Made by a program: the position numbers and the translations under genes
In this document: positions 54,924 through 63,976 of the stretch, one piece after another
Layout: every line of letters begins with the position of its first letter
Numbering within the stretch: position 1 is the first letter of the stretch
Notes under the pieces: generated by a model
Database searches by the model: none
The model's input: the letters and a program-made list of their open reading frames with translations, nothing else
Told to the model about the DNA's origin: nothing
DNA from: Agromyces salentinus
Lineage (GTDB): Bacteria; Actinomycetota; Actinomycetes; Actinomycetales; Microbacteriaceae
Direction of reading: 5' to 3'
Assembly: GCF_009749395.1 (NCBI RefSeq)
Contig: NZ_WBIR01000005.1
Span: 124,001 to 188,000 of the forward strand
DNA length: 64,000 nt

Positions 54924-55043
54924 CCTGCCCCTTGCCCCTTGCCTCCTTGCCTCCTGCCACCTGCCTCCCGCCTCCTGCCTCCCGCCACCCGCCTCCCGCC
55001 TCCTGCCACCCGCCACCTGCCTCCCGCCACCCGCCTCCTGCTC
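54924..55043. repeat. 7-bp minisatellite, 17 units
   Basis: Seventeen units of YYTGCCN/CYGCCWC type (one is 8 bp), all pyrimidine-rich on the plus strand. The complementary strand has clustered GG and GGG runs separated by one to four bases, which could fold as a G-quadruplex. It occupies the leader region upstream of the lipoprotein hydrolase (about 90-210 bp before its start). Confidence 0.9.
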
Positions 55044-55059
55044 GACCCGACGCTGCGGC

Positions 55060-55110
55060 GCGGACGCGAATGGTCGCCATTCCGTGGCGGACGCGACCAT
55101 TCGCGTCCGC
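55060..55110. terminator. Large perfect hairpin, probable IclR terminator
   Basis: Eighteen-base arms GCGGACGCGAATGGTCGC (55060-55077) and its exact complement (55093-55110) around a 15-nt loop. It lies 31 bp past the IclR gene stop, between it and the minisatellite. Its length and perfection exceed an ordinary terminator, so a REP-like origin is possible. Confidence 0.75.
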
Positions 55111-55140
55111 AGGGCCGCAAGGCGCGTGCGGGCGAGGCGC

Positions 55141-55917
55141 TCAGCCGGCCAGGCGCGCCGACACCTGCCAGGCACCGCGGCGCACCGCACGCTCGAGTTG
55201 CATCGACCGGGCCGCGAAGTCCTTCGCCTGCACGGAGACCGAGACGGCCCCGACCGTGCGGCCCGCCGACGAGCGCACGGGAGCGGCGATGCACGCGAGC
55301 TTCGGCAGGTACTCCTCGATCTCGACGGCGACCTGCTGCGCGCGGATCTCGTCGAGCTGCTCGTTCAGCGCCGCGGCATCCGTGATGCTCGATGCCGTGA
55401 GCCGGGCCGGCGCGTGCCGTTCGAGGAAGCGGGCGACCGCGGCGTCGTCGCGCGAGGCCAGCATGAGCTTGCCGAACGCCGTCGTGTGCGATGCCTCGGA
55501 GAACCCGACGTGCAGTTGGCCGATGCGCGGATGCGCCGCGGAGTCCTCGATGTGCGCCACGGCGATGTCGTCGCCGCGGAACACGGTCAGGTACGCGGGC
55601 GCCCCGACGGCGTCGTGCATCGCCCGAAGGACCTGGCGCACCGGGTCGGTCGCGACGAGCTGGACCTGCAGCGCCCGCCCGAGCTGGTCGACCGTGCGCC
55701 CGAGGATGTAGCGGTGCTCGCCCGACTGCCGGGCGAGGTAGTCCTGGCGGTGCAGCGTCGCGAGCAGCCGGTAGGTGGTCGACTGCCCGAGCCCGAGGCG
55801 CTGGGCGATCTCGGCAGCGGTCAGGCCGGTCGGCGTCGTACCGACGAGCTCGAGGATGCGCAGCGCGCGCTCGGCCGACTGGATGCCCGCGCCGCCGTGG
55901 CGCTCCCCTGCGCTCAT
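55141..55917 (-). CDS. IclR-family transcriptional regulator
   Basis: A 258-residue regulator: N-terminal winged HTH QSAERALRILELVGTTPTGLTAAEIAQRLGLGQSTTYRLLATL, then the IclR effector domain with HTTAFGKLMLAS and AAPVRSSAGRTVGAVSVSVQ. ATG 55917 has TAGCAT seven bases ahead and no Shine-Dalgarno, so it is probably leaderless. The palindrome 55992-56008 between it and the divergent PfpI gene is a likely binding site. Effector unknown. Confidence 0.92.
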   Translation of the reverse strand: MSAGERHGGAGIQSAERALRILELVGTTPTGLTAAEIAQRLGLGQSTTYRLLATLHRQDYLARQSGEHRYILGRTVDQLGRALQVQLVATDPVRQVLRAMHDAVGAPAYLTVFRGDDIAVAHIEDSAAHPRIGQLHVGFSEASHTTAFGKLMLASRDDAAVARFLERHAPARLTASSITDAAALNEQLDEIRAQQVAVEIEEYLPKLACIAAPVRSSAGRTVGAVSVSVQAKDFAARSMQLERAVRRGAWQVSARLAG

Positions 55918-55991
55918 GCCCCCGATGCTACGCCCGGCATCCGGCGCACGACACGGGCCGGCGACGGCGAGCGCGACGGATCCGGCGCCGT

Positions 55992-56008
55992 TTCGCACAT
56001 AGTGCGAA
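55992..56008. promoter_or_regulatory. IclR-type palindromic operator
   Basis: TTCGCAC, ATA, GTGCGAA is a perfect 17-bp palindrome with the size and low-G+C centre typical of IclR-family sites. It lies between the divergent IclR and PfpI genes. Confidence 0.7.
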
Positions 56009-56147
56009 CCACGGGTGACACCGGATGCCGCGGCGGCGCAGAGTCGACCCGTCGCCGCCGACCGCGGCGACCGCCCGGGTCGCCGACCCCGCGGCATCCG
56101 ATCAGCCGGCCCATGTACAGCGCCGTGCAACCCCGGAGGTACCCCTC

Positions 56148-56738
56148 ATGACCAAGATCCTCATCATCACCGGCGACGCCGCCGAGACCCTCGAGGTGCT
56201 CTACCCGTACGAGCGGCTGAAGGAGGAGGGCTTCGAGGTGCACATCGGCGCGCCCGAGGTTCGCAAGCTGCAGTTCGTCGTGCACGACTTCGTCGACGGG
56301 TTCGACACCTACACCGAGAAGCTCGGCCACACCTGGCCCGCGGATGTCGCGCTCGCCGACGTCGACCCCGCCGACTACGCCGCGATCGTCATCCCGGGCG
56401 GCCGCGCACCCGAGTACCTGCGCAACAACGAGGACGCGAAGCGCATCGTCCGACACTTCTTCGAGGCGGATGCCCCGGTCGCGGCGACCTGCCACGGACC
56501 GCTGCTGCTCGCGGCGGCCGGCGTGCTCGCCGGGCGCACGTCGTCGATCTACCCCGAGCTGGCGATCGACCTCGAGGTCGTGGGCGCCGTGTTCGAGAAC
56601 GGCGGCGGCGTGGTCGACGGCAATCTCGTCACCTCGCGGGCATGGCCCGACAACGGCACCTGGATGAAGGCGTTCCTGGGCGTGCTCGCGGCAGCGGGCG
56701 TGCAGGGCGGGAGCGAGCTGGCCGCGGCATCCGCCTGA
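56148..56738 (+). CDS. DJ-1/PfpI family protein
   Basis: A 196-residue cytoplasmic protein. The nucleophile Cys is in PVAATCHGPLLLAAAG, with Glu in the N-terminal strand region and the partner acidic residue typical of the family. Members act as glyoxalase III, protein deglycase, protease or hydratase; the activity cannot be fixed from sequence. GGAGG lies eight bases before ATG 56148. Divergent from the IclR gene through a shared palindrome, so expression is probably IclR-controlled. Confidence 0.9.
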   Translation: MTKILIITGDAAETLEVLYPYERLKEEGFEVHIGAPEVRKLQFVVHDFVDGFDTYTEKLGHTWPADVALADVDPADYAAIVIPGGRAPEYLRNNEDAKRIVRHFFEADAPVAATCHGPLLLAAAGVLAGRTSSIYPELAIDLEVVGAVFENGGGVVDGNLVTSRAWPDNGTWMKAFLGVLAAAGVQGGSELAAASA

Positions 56739-56787
56739 CGTCCGACCGCCTCAAGCCGGATGGCCCCACGCCCGACGCCCGTGGGCG

Positions 56788-57381
56788 TCAGCGGCCTCGC
56801 CGGCGACGCTCGTCGGATCCGGGCCCGTAGATGATGATGCCCGCGACCGGCACGAGGAGGAACCACGCCCACGACCATGCCCATCCGCCGGCGAACCCGG
56901 TGATCAGGAAGAGCGCGAACGCCGTGATCGGCACGAGCGCCATGATCGTGGCGCCGACCGTTCCGCCGAGCGCACCGCCGGTGCCGTCCCCTCGTCGCGG
57001 CCGTCCGGTGCGGCCGACCGGCGGTGCGGGCGGCACGGTGGGCGTGGGTGCCGGCGCGGGCGGCGTCGTCGGGGTGGATGCCGGCGCGAACGGCGGGGTC
57101 GAGCTCGCGGGCGGCGGGGTCGAGCTCGCGCCGTACCCGGCCGGCCCGGACGCGCGGCCCGCGCCGCCCGGCGCCGTCGGCGGTGCCGCCGGGAGGTCCG
57201 TGAAGAGCGGCGCGAGGTCGCCCCGGGTGACGGCCGCCCGCGCGGCGGTGGCGCGCTCGGCGTACTCGTCGCCCGTGAGCCGACCGGCCGCGAAGGCCTC
57301 CGCGAGGTCGGCGACGGCGGCCTCCCGCTCGGCGTCGCTCAGGCGGAGCTCGGGACGGTCGGGGTGCGCATGGTCGGTCAT
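56788..57381 (-). CDS. DUF1707 domain membrane protein
   Basis: A 197-residue protein: an N-terminal DUF1707 domain (RPELRLSDAEREAAVADLAEAFAAGRLTGDEYAERATAARAAVTRGDLAPLFTDLP), a long Pro/Ala/Thr linker, and two C-terminal transmembrane helices ending in GPGSDERRRRGR. DUF1707 is common in actinobacteria and of unknown function. CACACT sits seven bases before ATG 57381, so the message may be leaderless. It converges on the PfpI gene and is divergent from the NYN gene. Confidence 0.87.
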   Translation of the reverse strand: MTDHAHPDRPELRLSDAEREAAVADLAEAFAAGRLTGDEYAERATAARAAVTRGDLAPLFTDLPAAPPTAPGGAGRASGPAGYGASSTPPPASSTPPFAPASTPTTPPAPAPTPTVPPAPPVGRTGRPRRGDGTGGALGGTVGATIMALVPITAFALFLITGFAGGWAWSWAWFLLVPVAGIIIYGPGSDERRRRGR

Positions 57382-57499
57382 ACGCCCCAGTGTGGCCGAG
57401 GCCCGCGTCGCGGGCCAGTACCGCTGGTGGCCGACCCTTCCGGGGCCTGCACAGGTCGCGGGCGTAGCATCAAAGGCACACCCTCGATGGAAGGCATCC

Positions 57500-58636
57500 A
57501 TGCCCCTCACGGCAGAACCCCGCGTGGCCCTGTACTTCGACTTCGACAACATCGTCATCTCGCGGTACGACCAGCTGCACGGCGACAGCCAGTACCGGCG
57601 CGACACGTCGCGGCGGAAGACCGTCACGCCCGGCTCCGAGACCGCCGAGCGCCTCACGCAGGCCACGGTCGACGTCGACGCCGTCCTCGACTTCGCGGCG
57701 ACGTTCGGCACCATCGCGATCGCCCGGGCCTACGCCGACTGGTCGACCCCGGTCAACGCGAGCTACCGCGGGCAGCTCATCGATCGAGCCGTCGACCTCG
57801 TGCAGCTGTTCCCGCTCTCGGCGACCAAGAACGGCGCGGACATCCGCCTGGCGGTCGACGCGATCGAGGACATGTTCCGCATCGACGACCTCACCCACAT
57901 CGTCATCGTCGCCGGCGACTCCGATTACGTCGCGCTCGCGCAGAAGGCCAAGCGGCTCGGCCGCTACGTCGTCGGCATCGGCGTCGCGGGCGGCACCAGC
58001 CGCGCGCTCACGGCCGCCTGCGACGAGTACGCCGACTACGACGCGCTGCTCTCGACCGACGACTCTGTCGCCGATGAAGCGGATGCCGCGGCGACGCCGG
58101 AGCCCACCGCACCGGCCCGCTCGGGGTCCGGCCGCCGCGGGTCGCGCAAGGCCGCGCCCGCCAAGGAGACCGACGAGGCGCCCGCCGAAGCGGAGGCGGC
58201 AGACGCCGGCGACACCGACACCACCGCCGCGGCGCCGGCGACCACGGGCCGCACGAACCGCCGCGCGAGGTCCGGAGGCACCGCCGCGAAGGCGGCTGCC
58301 GCGGCATCCGCCTTCGAAGACGAGGTCCCCGAGCCGGTGGCGAGCGGCCCCCGCGGCATCCCGACGGTCTCGTTCATGTCGCCCGAGGCGGCGGCGCCGA
58401 CCCGCAACCCGGGCCGACTGCTCGTGAAGGCGCTCGAGCTCCTGCACTCCAAGAACGACGACGAGTGGCAGCCGTCGGGCGCCGTGAAGAACCAGATGCT
58501 GCGCATGGACCCGTCCTTCCAGGAGCGCCGGCTGGGCTTCGCCTCCTTCACCGACTTCGTGAAGTCGCGCGGCGGCGTCGTCGAGCTCGAGGAGGGCGAC
58601 TCGAACCGCATCCGCCTCCGTCCCGAGAAGGACTGA
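57500..58636 (+). CDS. NYN-domain putative ribonuclease with LOTUS domain
   Basis: A 378-residue protein. The NYN (PIN-like) nuclease domain spans about 1-190: ALYFDFDNIVISRYDQ (acidic metal ligands), ADIRLAVDAIEDMF and IVIVAGDSDYVALAQKAKRLGRYVVGIG. A disordered Ala/Glu/Arg linker (about 195-290) leads to an OST-HTH/LOTUS-like domain (about 300-378: RLLVKALELLHSKNDDEWQPSGAVKNQMLRMDPSFQERRLGFASFTDFV). The LabA-like architecture suggests RNA cleavage guided by an RNA-binding domain. GGAAGG precedes ATG 57500. Confidence 0.9.
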   Translation: MPLTAEPRVALYFDFDNIVISRYDQLHGDSQYRRDTSRRKTVTPGSETAERLTQATVDVDAVLDFAATFGTIAIARAYADWSTPVNASYRGQLIDRAVDLVQLFPLSATKNGADIRLAVDAIEDMFRIDDLTHIVIVAGDSDYVALAQKAKRLGRYVVGIGVAGGTSRALTAACDEYADYDALLSTDDSVADEADAAATPEPTAPARSGSGRRGSRKAAPAKETDEAPAEAEAADAGDTDTTAAAPATTGRTNRRARSGGTAAKAAAAASAFEDEVPEPVASGPRGIPTVSFMSPEAAAPTRNPGRLLVKALELLHSKNDDEWQPSGAVKNQMLRMDPSFQERRLGFASFTDFVKSRGGVVELEEGDSNRIRLRPEKD

Positions 58637-58798
58637 CCGGGCACTTCCCCAGCACGACCCACCCACCCCCGTCAAGTCCCTAGGAACGACGGCCCGGGCA
58701 CTTGCATGCTGGTCGCCCGGCGGGAATCACCCCGTCGGGCCGACGTGCGGATGCCCCGCGCGGGCGGGAGCTTCGAGCCGGGCGGGGGCGTTCCGACG

Positions 58799-60559
58799 AT
58801 GGCCATCTCCACTGCAGCGTCCACCGTGGAACGCATCGAGGACGAGCGCCGGGCGGCTCGCCGTCGCGGCCTGGTCGTGCAGTTCCTGTCGACCACCGAT
58901 CACAAGCGGGTGGGCTACCTCTACCTCGTGACGTCGTTCGCGTACTTCTGCTTCGGCGGGGTGCTCGCGCTCGTCGTGCGGGCCGAGCTCTGGCAGCCGG
59001 GCCTGGAGGTCGTGCAGACCGCCGAGCAGTACAACCAGATGTTCACGATGCACGGCACGATCATGATGCTGCTGTTCGCGACGCCGCTCTTCGCCGGGTT
59101 CGCGAACGCGATCATGCCGTTGCAGATCGGCACGCCGGACGTCGCGTTCCCGCGCCTGAACGCGTTCTCGTACTGGCTCTTCCTGTTCGGGTCGCTGATC
59201 GCGGTCGGCGGGTTCGTCTCGCCGCAGGGGGCCGCCTCGTTCGGGTGGACGGCCTACACGCCGCTGTCGACGACGACCTTCTCCCCGGGCGTGGGCGGCA
59301 CGCTCTGGGTGCTCGGCCTCGCGCTGACCGGGTTCTCCACGATCCTCGGCGCCGTGAACTTCATCACGACGATCATGACGATGCGCGCACCCGGCATGAC
59401 GATGTTCCGGATGCCGATCTTCACGTGGAACATCCTCGTGACCTCGATCCTCGTGCTCATCGCCTTCCCGATCCTCGCCGCCGCGCTCTTCGGCCTCGCC
59501 GCCGACCGTCTCTTCGGCGCGCACGTCTTCGACCCCGAGAACGGCGGGGTCCTCCTCTGGCAGCACCTGTTCTGGTTCTTCGGGCACCCCGAGGTGTACG
59601 TCATCGCGCTGCCGTTCTTCGGCATCGTCTCGGAGGTCTTCCCGGTCTTCAGCCGGAAGCCGATCTTCGGCTACAAGACGCTGATCTACGCGACCATCGC
59701 GATCGCCGCCTACTCGGTCGCGGTCTGGGCGCACCACATGTTCACCACCGGCGGCGTGCTGCTGCCGTTCTTCTCGATCATGACCGTCCTCATCGCGGTG
59801 CCCACCGGCGTGAAGATCTTCAACTGGGTGGGCACGATGTGGCGCGGGTCGATCACGTTCGAGACGCCCATCGTCTGGGCCATCGGCTTCCTCGTGACGT
59901 TCGTGTTCGGCGGGCTGACGGGCGTCATCCTCGCGTCGCCGCCGCTGGACTTCCACGTGCACGACACCTACTTCGTCGTCGCGCACTTCCACTACGTCGT
60001 ATTCGGCACGGTCGTGTTCGCGATGTTCTCCGGCTTCTACTTCTGGTGGCCGAAGTGGACGGGTCGCATGCTCGACGAGCACCTCGGCAAGTGGCACTTC
60101 TGGATGCTCTTCATCGGCTTCCACATGACGTTCCTGATCCACCACTGGCTCGGGGTCGTCGGCATGCCCCGCCGCTACGCCAACTACCTGCCCGGGGACG
60201 GGTTCGGCTGGATGCACCAGCTCTCGACGATGGGCTCGGCCCTGCTCGCGGCATCCATGATCCCGTTCTTCCTCAACGTGTTCGTGAGCCGGCGGCACCC
60301 CAAGGTCACGGTGAACGATCCCTGGGGCTACGCCCGTTCGCTCGAGTGGGCGACGAGCTGCCCGCCGCCGCGGCACAACTTCACCTCGATCCCGCGCATC
60401 CGCTCGGAGTCGCCGGCGTTCGACCTGAACCACCCCGAGGCGGGCATCCCCGTCGGCATCGGCACCAAGCGGCTGCGCGACGCGCCCGATGCGCCCACGG
60501 TCGAGGCGACGGATGACACGATCCGCTCGCGCGCGGGCGACGAGGGCCGCTCGAGCTGA
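58799..60559 (+). CDS. ctaD: Cytochrome c oxidase subunit I
   Basis: A 586-residue heme-copper oxidase catalytic subunit with about twelve helices. Heme and copper ligands are in [26 protein letters not shown] (His-Tyr crosslink), [10 protein letters not shown] and [15 protein letters not shown]. It is the aa3 type by the glycine- and tyrosine-containing helix VI motif. The other subunits (ctaC, ctaE, ctaF) are not adjacent, unlike the usual actinobacterial layout, so this may be a second, isolated copy. The start is set at ATG 58799; an ATG at 58706 gives a 31-residue extension without family support, and the Shine-Dalgarno (GGCGGGGG) is weak. Confidence 0.92.
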   Translation: MAISTAASTVERIEDERRAARRRGLVVQFLSTTDHKRVGYLYLVTSFAYFCFGGVLALVVRAELWQPGLEVVQTAEQYNQMFTMHGTIMMLLFATPLFAGFANAIMPLQIGTPDVAFPRLNAFSYWLFLFGSLIAVGGFVSPQGAASFGWTAYTPLSTTTFSPGVGGTLWVLGLALTGFSTILGAVNFITTIMTMRAPGMTMFRMPIFTWNILVTSILVLIAFPILAAALFGLAADRLFGAHVFDPENGGVLLWQHLFWFFGHPEVYVIALPFFGIVSEVFPVFSRKPIFGYKTLIYATIAIAAYSVAVWAHHMFTTGGVLLPFFSIMTVLIAVPTGVKIFNWVGTMWRGSITFETPIVWAIGFLVTFVFGGLTGVILASPPLDFHVHDTYFVVAHFHYVVFGTVVFAMFSGFYFWWPKWTGRMLDEHLGKWHFWMLFIGFHMTFLIHHWLGVVGMPRRYANYLPGDGFGWMHQLSTMGSALLAASMIPFFLNVFVSRRHPKVTVNDPWGYARSLEWATSCPPPRHNFTSIPRIRSESPAFDLNHPEAGIPVGIGTKRLRDAPDAPTVEATDDTIRSRAGDEGRSS

Positions 60560-60619
60560 GGTCGACGCCGCCGGGCCGCCGCCGTCGTGCCGCGGTTGTG
60601 CTGCGGTCGCGCCGCCGCC

Positions 60620-60657
60620 TGTGGTCAGACCACACATGCTACTGTGGTCTGACCACA
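60620..60657. promoter_or_regulatory. Tandem LldR/FadR-type operators
   Basis: TGTGGTCAGACCACA (60620-60634) and TGTGGTCTGACCACA (60643-60657), centres 23 bp apart. Both contain the TnGTnnnACnA core bound by LldR of corynebacteria. They lie 17 bp before the regulator gene start and cover a possible -10 TACTGT (60640-60645). Confidence 0.87.
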
Positions 60658-60674
60658 GCGCGGAAGGAGCCGAC

Positions 60675-61502
60675 GTGACCGACGACGCCGAGAGCCCCCG
60701 CGCCTGGCGCGCCGTGCTCGAGCACATCGAGCGGCGCCTCCTCGACGGCGACCTCCTCCCCGGCGACCGGCTCCCCGGCGAGCGCGCCCTGGCCGTCGAC
60801 CTCGGCGTCGGCCGCTCGAGCGTCCGCGAGGCGCTGCGCGTGCTCGAGGTCATGGGCCTCATCCGCACGGCGTCGGGCTCGGGACCCACCGCGGGCGCGA
60901 TCATCGTGGCCACCCCCGGCGGCGCGATGAGCGCGCTCATGCGCCTCCAGGTCGCCGCGCACGGCTTCCCGGTCGCCGACATCGTGCGCACCCGCCTCAT
61001 CCTCGAGTCGGCCGTCGCCGGCGAGCTGGCCGAATCAGCCGCGCCCGCGTCCGCGACCTCGCCCGACCTCACCGCGGCCGAACGACTGCTCGACGCCATG
61101 GACTCCCCAGACCTCGCCGCCGCCGAGTTCCTCGCGCTCGACGCCGCGTTCCACCTCGCCCTGGCCGAGGCCTCGGGCAACCAGGTGGTCACCGCGACGA
61201 TGGCCGGACTGCGCAGCGGCATCGAGGGCTATGCGCTCGACGGCCTGGCGCGCATCGACGACTGGCACGCGACATCCGCTCGCCTGCGCCGTGAGCACCG
61301 CGGCGTCGTCGACGCGATCAGGGCAGCGGATGCCGCAGCCGCCCGCACCCGCATCCACGACCACATCTCGGGGTACTACGCCGAGACCTCCGAGCCCGAC
61401 GCCCGCACGGCGGCGGCTGCACCGCACGTCGCGGCCGCGGACGCGACGAGCCCCGAACCCGACCCGACCCCCGCGCCGGCCCCCGCGCCGGCCCCGGTCT
61501 GA
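60675..61502 (+). CDS. FadR/GntR-family regulator, LldR-like
   Basis: A 275-residue regulator with a GntR winged HTH ([37 protein letters not shown]) and a helical FCD effector domain. The C-terminal 40 residues are a Pro/Ala-rich tail. AAGGAG precedes GTG 60675. The two operators upstream and the L-lactate dehydrogenase gene 49 bp downstream make it a probable L-lactate-responsive repressor of its own operon. Confidence 0.9.
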   Translation: MTDDAESPRAWRAVLEHIERRLLDGDLLPGDRLPGERALAVDLGVGRSSVREALRVLEVMGLIRTASGSGPTAGAIIVATPGGAMSALMRLQVAAHGFPVADIVRTRLILESAVAGELAESAAPASATSPDLTAAERLLDAMDSPDLAAAEFLALDAAFHLALAEASGNQVVTATMAGLRSGIEGYALDGLARIDDWHATSARLRREHRGVVDAIRAADAAAARTRIHDHISGYYAETSEPDARTAAAAPHVAAADATSPEPDPTPAPAPAPAPV

Positions 61503-61551
61503 CCCGCCGTCGGCGACCCCGAACCGAACCCCCAGAGAGCGAGCACCGAAG

Positions 61552-62952
61552 ATGGTCCAGCGACAGTTCCCGAAGCCCAAGGAGCTCGCCGAGCTCATGA
61601 AGTTCAAGGTGCCGACGGCGAACCCCACCGACCGGCGCCTCGAGAAGGCGCTCACGATCGCCGACCTGCGGGCGATCGCGCAGCGCCGCACGCCGAAGGC
61701 CCCGTTCGACTACACCGAGGGCGCGGCCGAGGGCGAGCTGTCGCTGGCTCGCGCGCGCCAGGCGTTCCAGGACGTCGAGTTCCACCCGTCGATCCTCCGC
61801 AGCGTGCCCGTCGTCGACACGACGCGCGAGGTGCTCGGGGGCACGAGCTCCCTGCCCTTCGCCATCGCGCCGACCGGCTTCACGCGCATGATGCAGACCG
61901 AGGGCGAGATCGCGGGCGCCGGCGCGGCCGGCGCGGCCGGCATCCCCTTCACGCTGTCGACGCTCGGCACCACGTCGATCGAGGACGTGAAGGCGGCGAA
62001 CCCGAATGGCCGCAACTGGTTCCAGCTCTACGTCATGCGCGATCGCGAGATCTCCTACGGCCTCGTGCGTCGCGCCGCCGCGGCCGGCTTCGACACGCTG
62101 TTCTTCACGGTCGACACCCCGGTCGCCGGCGCACGCCACCGCGACAAGCGCAACGGCTTCTCGATCCCGCCGCAGCTGACCCCCGGCACGGTGCTGAACG
62201 CCCTGCCGCGCCCGGCCTGGTGGATCAACTTCCTCACCACGCCGAAGCTCGAGTTCGCGTCGCTGTCCTCGACGGGCGGCACCGTCGGCGAACTGCTCGA
62301 CAACGCCATGGACCCGACGATCTCGTTCGACGACCTCGACATCATCCGCGGCATGTGGCCGGGCAAGATCGTCGTCAAGGGCGTGCAGACCGTCGAGGAC
62401 GCCCGGCTCCTCGCCGACCGCGGCGTCGACGGCGTCGTGCTCTCCAACCACGGCGGGCGCCAACTCGACCGGGCGCCGATCCCCTTCCACCTGCTCCCCC
62501 ACGTCGTGCGCGAGGTCGGCACCGACATGGAGGTGCACATCGACACCGGCATCATGAACGGCGCCGACATCGTGGCATCCGTCGCCCTCGGCGCCAGGCT
62601 CACGATGATCGGACGCGCGTACCTCTACGGCCTCATGGCCGGCGGGCGTCGCGGCGTCGACAAGACCATTTCGATCCTCCGGACCGAGGTCGAGCGCACG
62701 ATGAAGCTGCTCGAGGTCGCCACGCTCGACGAGCTCGGCCCGCAGCACGTCACGCAGCTCACGCGCCTCATGCCCATCGCGCGGCCGGTGGCGGATGCCG
62801 CGGAGCAGGCGCTCGCGGCGAAGCCGAAGGCCGTGCGGTCCCCGCGTCCGTCTGCGACGAAGTCGGCGGCCGCGGCGGCCGGCACGTCGTCGCCGGCGGC
62901 CAAGGCCGCACCGCGGAAGCCCGCCGCGAAGAAGGCCGCCGTCACCGGCTGA
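61552..62952 (+). CDS. lldD: L-lactate dehydrogenase (FMN, quinone-dependent)
   Basis: A 466-residue FMN enzyme oxidising L-lactate to pyruvate at the membrane. The alpha-hydroxyacid oxidase core (about 30-410) has [47 protein letters not shown] (catalytic His) and [18 protein letters not shown]. Unusually, about 45 C-terminal residues form a Lys/Ala/Pro-rich tail ([20 protein letters not shown]...PAAKKAAV) resembling histone-H1-like tails. No permease gene is adjacent. Expression is presumably induced by lactate through the regulator encoded upstream. A strong terminator follows. Confidence 0.92.
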   Translation: MVQRQFPKPKELAELMKFKVPTANPTDRRLEKALTIADLRAIAQRRTPKAPFDYTEGAAEGELSLARARQAFQDVEFHPSILRSVPVVDTTREVLGGTSSLPFAIAPTGFTRMMQTEGEIAGAGAAGAAGIPFTLSTLGTTSIEDVKAANPNGRNWFQLYVMRDREISYGLVRRAAAAGFDTLFFTVDTPVAGARHRDKRNGFSIPPQLTPGTVLNALPRPAWWINFLTTPKLEFASLSSTGGTVGELLDNAMDPTISFDDLDIIRGMWPGKIVVKGVQTVEDARLLADRGVDGVVLSNHGGRQLDRAPIPFHLLPHVVREVGTDMEVHIDTGIMNGADIVASVALGARLTMIGRAYLYGLMAGGRRGVDKTISILRTEVERTMKLLEVATLDELGPQHVTQLTRLMPIARPVADAAEQALAAKPKAVRSPRPSATKSAAAAAGTSSPAAKAAPRKPAAKKAAVTG

Positions 62953-62960
62953 GCCCGCTC

Positions 62961-63006
62961 GACGACCGTGCCCGGCGCCTCTCGAAGGCGGCCGGGCACG
63001 GTCGTC
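62961..63006 (+). terminator. Strong hairpin terminator after lldD
   Basis: GACGACCGTGCCCGG (62961-62975) pairs perfectly with CCGGGCACGGTCGTC (62992-63006); CGCCT and AGGCG extend the stem inside. It separates lldD from the convergent small gene. Confidence 0.9.
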
Positions 63007-63022
63007 TGCCCGGAGCCGGCGA

Positions 63023-63370
63023 TCAGTCGCCGTCGATCAACTCGAGCAGCTTCTTCGCCGCGTCGCGGACGTCGTCGTGGTCGTACTGCCCGGCGCGACT
63101 CTCGAGCGAGATCACGCCGCAGCGGTGCACCTTGCGGAAGTCGCCGTACGGGAACGAGTACGCCTCCTTGGTCTCCTCGTTCGCGTCATCGTCGATGCCG
63201 AGGTGCCAGTGCCGGTACTCGGTCCAGCCGTGCTCCTCGATGAACGCGTTCTCCTCGTCGGCGCTCGGCGCGTGCTCGCTCCAGTCGTCGCGCTCGTCGC
63301 GCTCGACCTTGCCGTCGCGCACGAGCGAACGCGCGTTCCGCAGGGCGGTCTCGTTCAGCCTGATGGCCAT
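63023..63370 (-). CDS. Small acidic protein, unknown function
   Basis: A 115-residue soluble protein starting MAIRLNETALRNARSLVRDGKVERDERDDWSEH; it continues with EEHGWTEYRHWHLGIDDD and ends in an acidic helix. AAGGAGGA precedes ATG 63370, a very strong Shine-Dalgarno that sets this start over the longer reading to 63541. It is probably an uncharacterised conserved actinobacterial protein; I do not recognise a domain. It ends 17 bp from the lldD terminator. Confidence 0.75.
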   Translation of the reverse strand: MAIRLNETALRNARSLVRDGKVERDERDDWSEHAPSADEENAFIEEHGWTEYRHWHLGIDDDANEETKEAYSFPYGDFRKVHRCGVISLESRAGQYDHDDVRDAAKKLLELIDGD

Positions 63371-63486
63371 GCGTGCTCCTCCTTCGTCGCGGATCTCTCG
63401 ATGTCGCCGGATGGCTGCCGTGCGCCGGCGCTGCCCGCTCGGATGCCGCGGCACGACGGGCGCCCCAGCCGATGGCGCCACGCGGG

Positions 63487-63924
63487 TCACTTGGGAGGGG
63501 CGGCGCCCAGCTTCCACTGCTTCGCGGCGGAGTCCGCCCACTTCTGGACCCGCTTGGCGGCGTCGCGGCGGTGCTTGGTCGCGAGGACGAGCGCGGTCTG
63601 GTGGCGCTTCGCCGTGGCATCCGCCCGCTTGCGATCGTCGGCATCACCGGATGCCGCGGCCCTCGTCGTCGCGCCGACCAGCCGCCGCGTCGAGCGGTGC
63701 GCCAGGCGCCGCGCCTCGTGCGGGCGGCTCTTGCGCAGCTCGCGCGCGAGACGCAGGTCGGCCTGTGCATCGGCGGTCAGCGCCGCGAACCGCTCGCGGC
63801 CCTTGCGGGTGAGGCCCTCCCCGACCTTGCGCGCCTGCTTCGCAGCGCGCTTCGCCTCGCGCACGGCGCGCCTCGCCTCCGCGCGGGCCTCCTTGCGCAG
63901 CTTCTCGGACTTCGTCCGCGACAT
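63487..63924 (-). CDS. Basic Ala/Arg/Lys-rich helical protein
   Basis: A 145-residue highly basic protein (MSRTKSEKLRKEARAEARRAVREAKRAAKQARKVGEG...) with probable continuous helices and many Arg and Lys. It may bind nucleic acid or be a helical structural protein; no family is recognised. GGAAGGGG precedes ATG 63924. A 14-bp triple repeat lies just upstream. Confidence 0.7.
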   Translation of the reverse strand: MSRTKSEKLRKEARAEARRAVREAKRAAKQARKVGEGLTRKGRERFAALTADAQADLRLARELRKSRPHEARRLAHRSTRRLVGATTRAAASGDADDRKRADATAKRHQTALVLATKHRRDAAKRVQKWADSAAKQWKLGAAPPK

Positions 63925-63934
63925 CCGGTACCCC

Positions 63935-63976
63935 TTCCGTCTGTCCAGTTCCGTCTGTCCAGTTCCGTCTGTCCAG
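63935..63976. repeat. 14-bp direct repeat, three copies
   Basis: Three exact copies of TTCCGTCTGTCCAG directly upstream of the basic-protein gene. On the coding strand each reads CTGGACAGACGGAA; the first copy overlaps the Shine-Dalgarno area, so copy number could affect expression. Confidence 0.85.

Noticed and set aside
53169-55043. Tandem repeats considered as a CRISPR array.
   Set aside because: Repeats are head-to-tail without unique spacers and there are no cas genes.
55060-55110. Hairpin as a tRNA or other structured RNA gene.
   Set aside because: A single perfect stem with a 15-nt loop and no cloverleaf or conserved bases; a terminator or REP-like element fits better.
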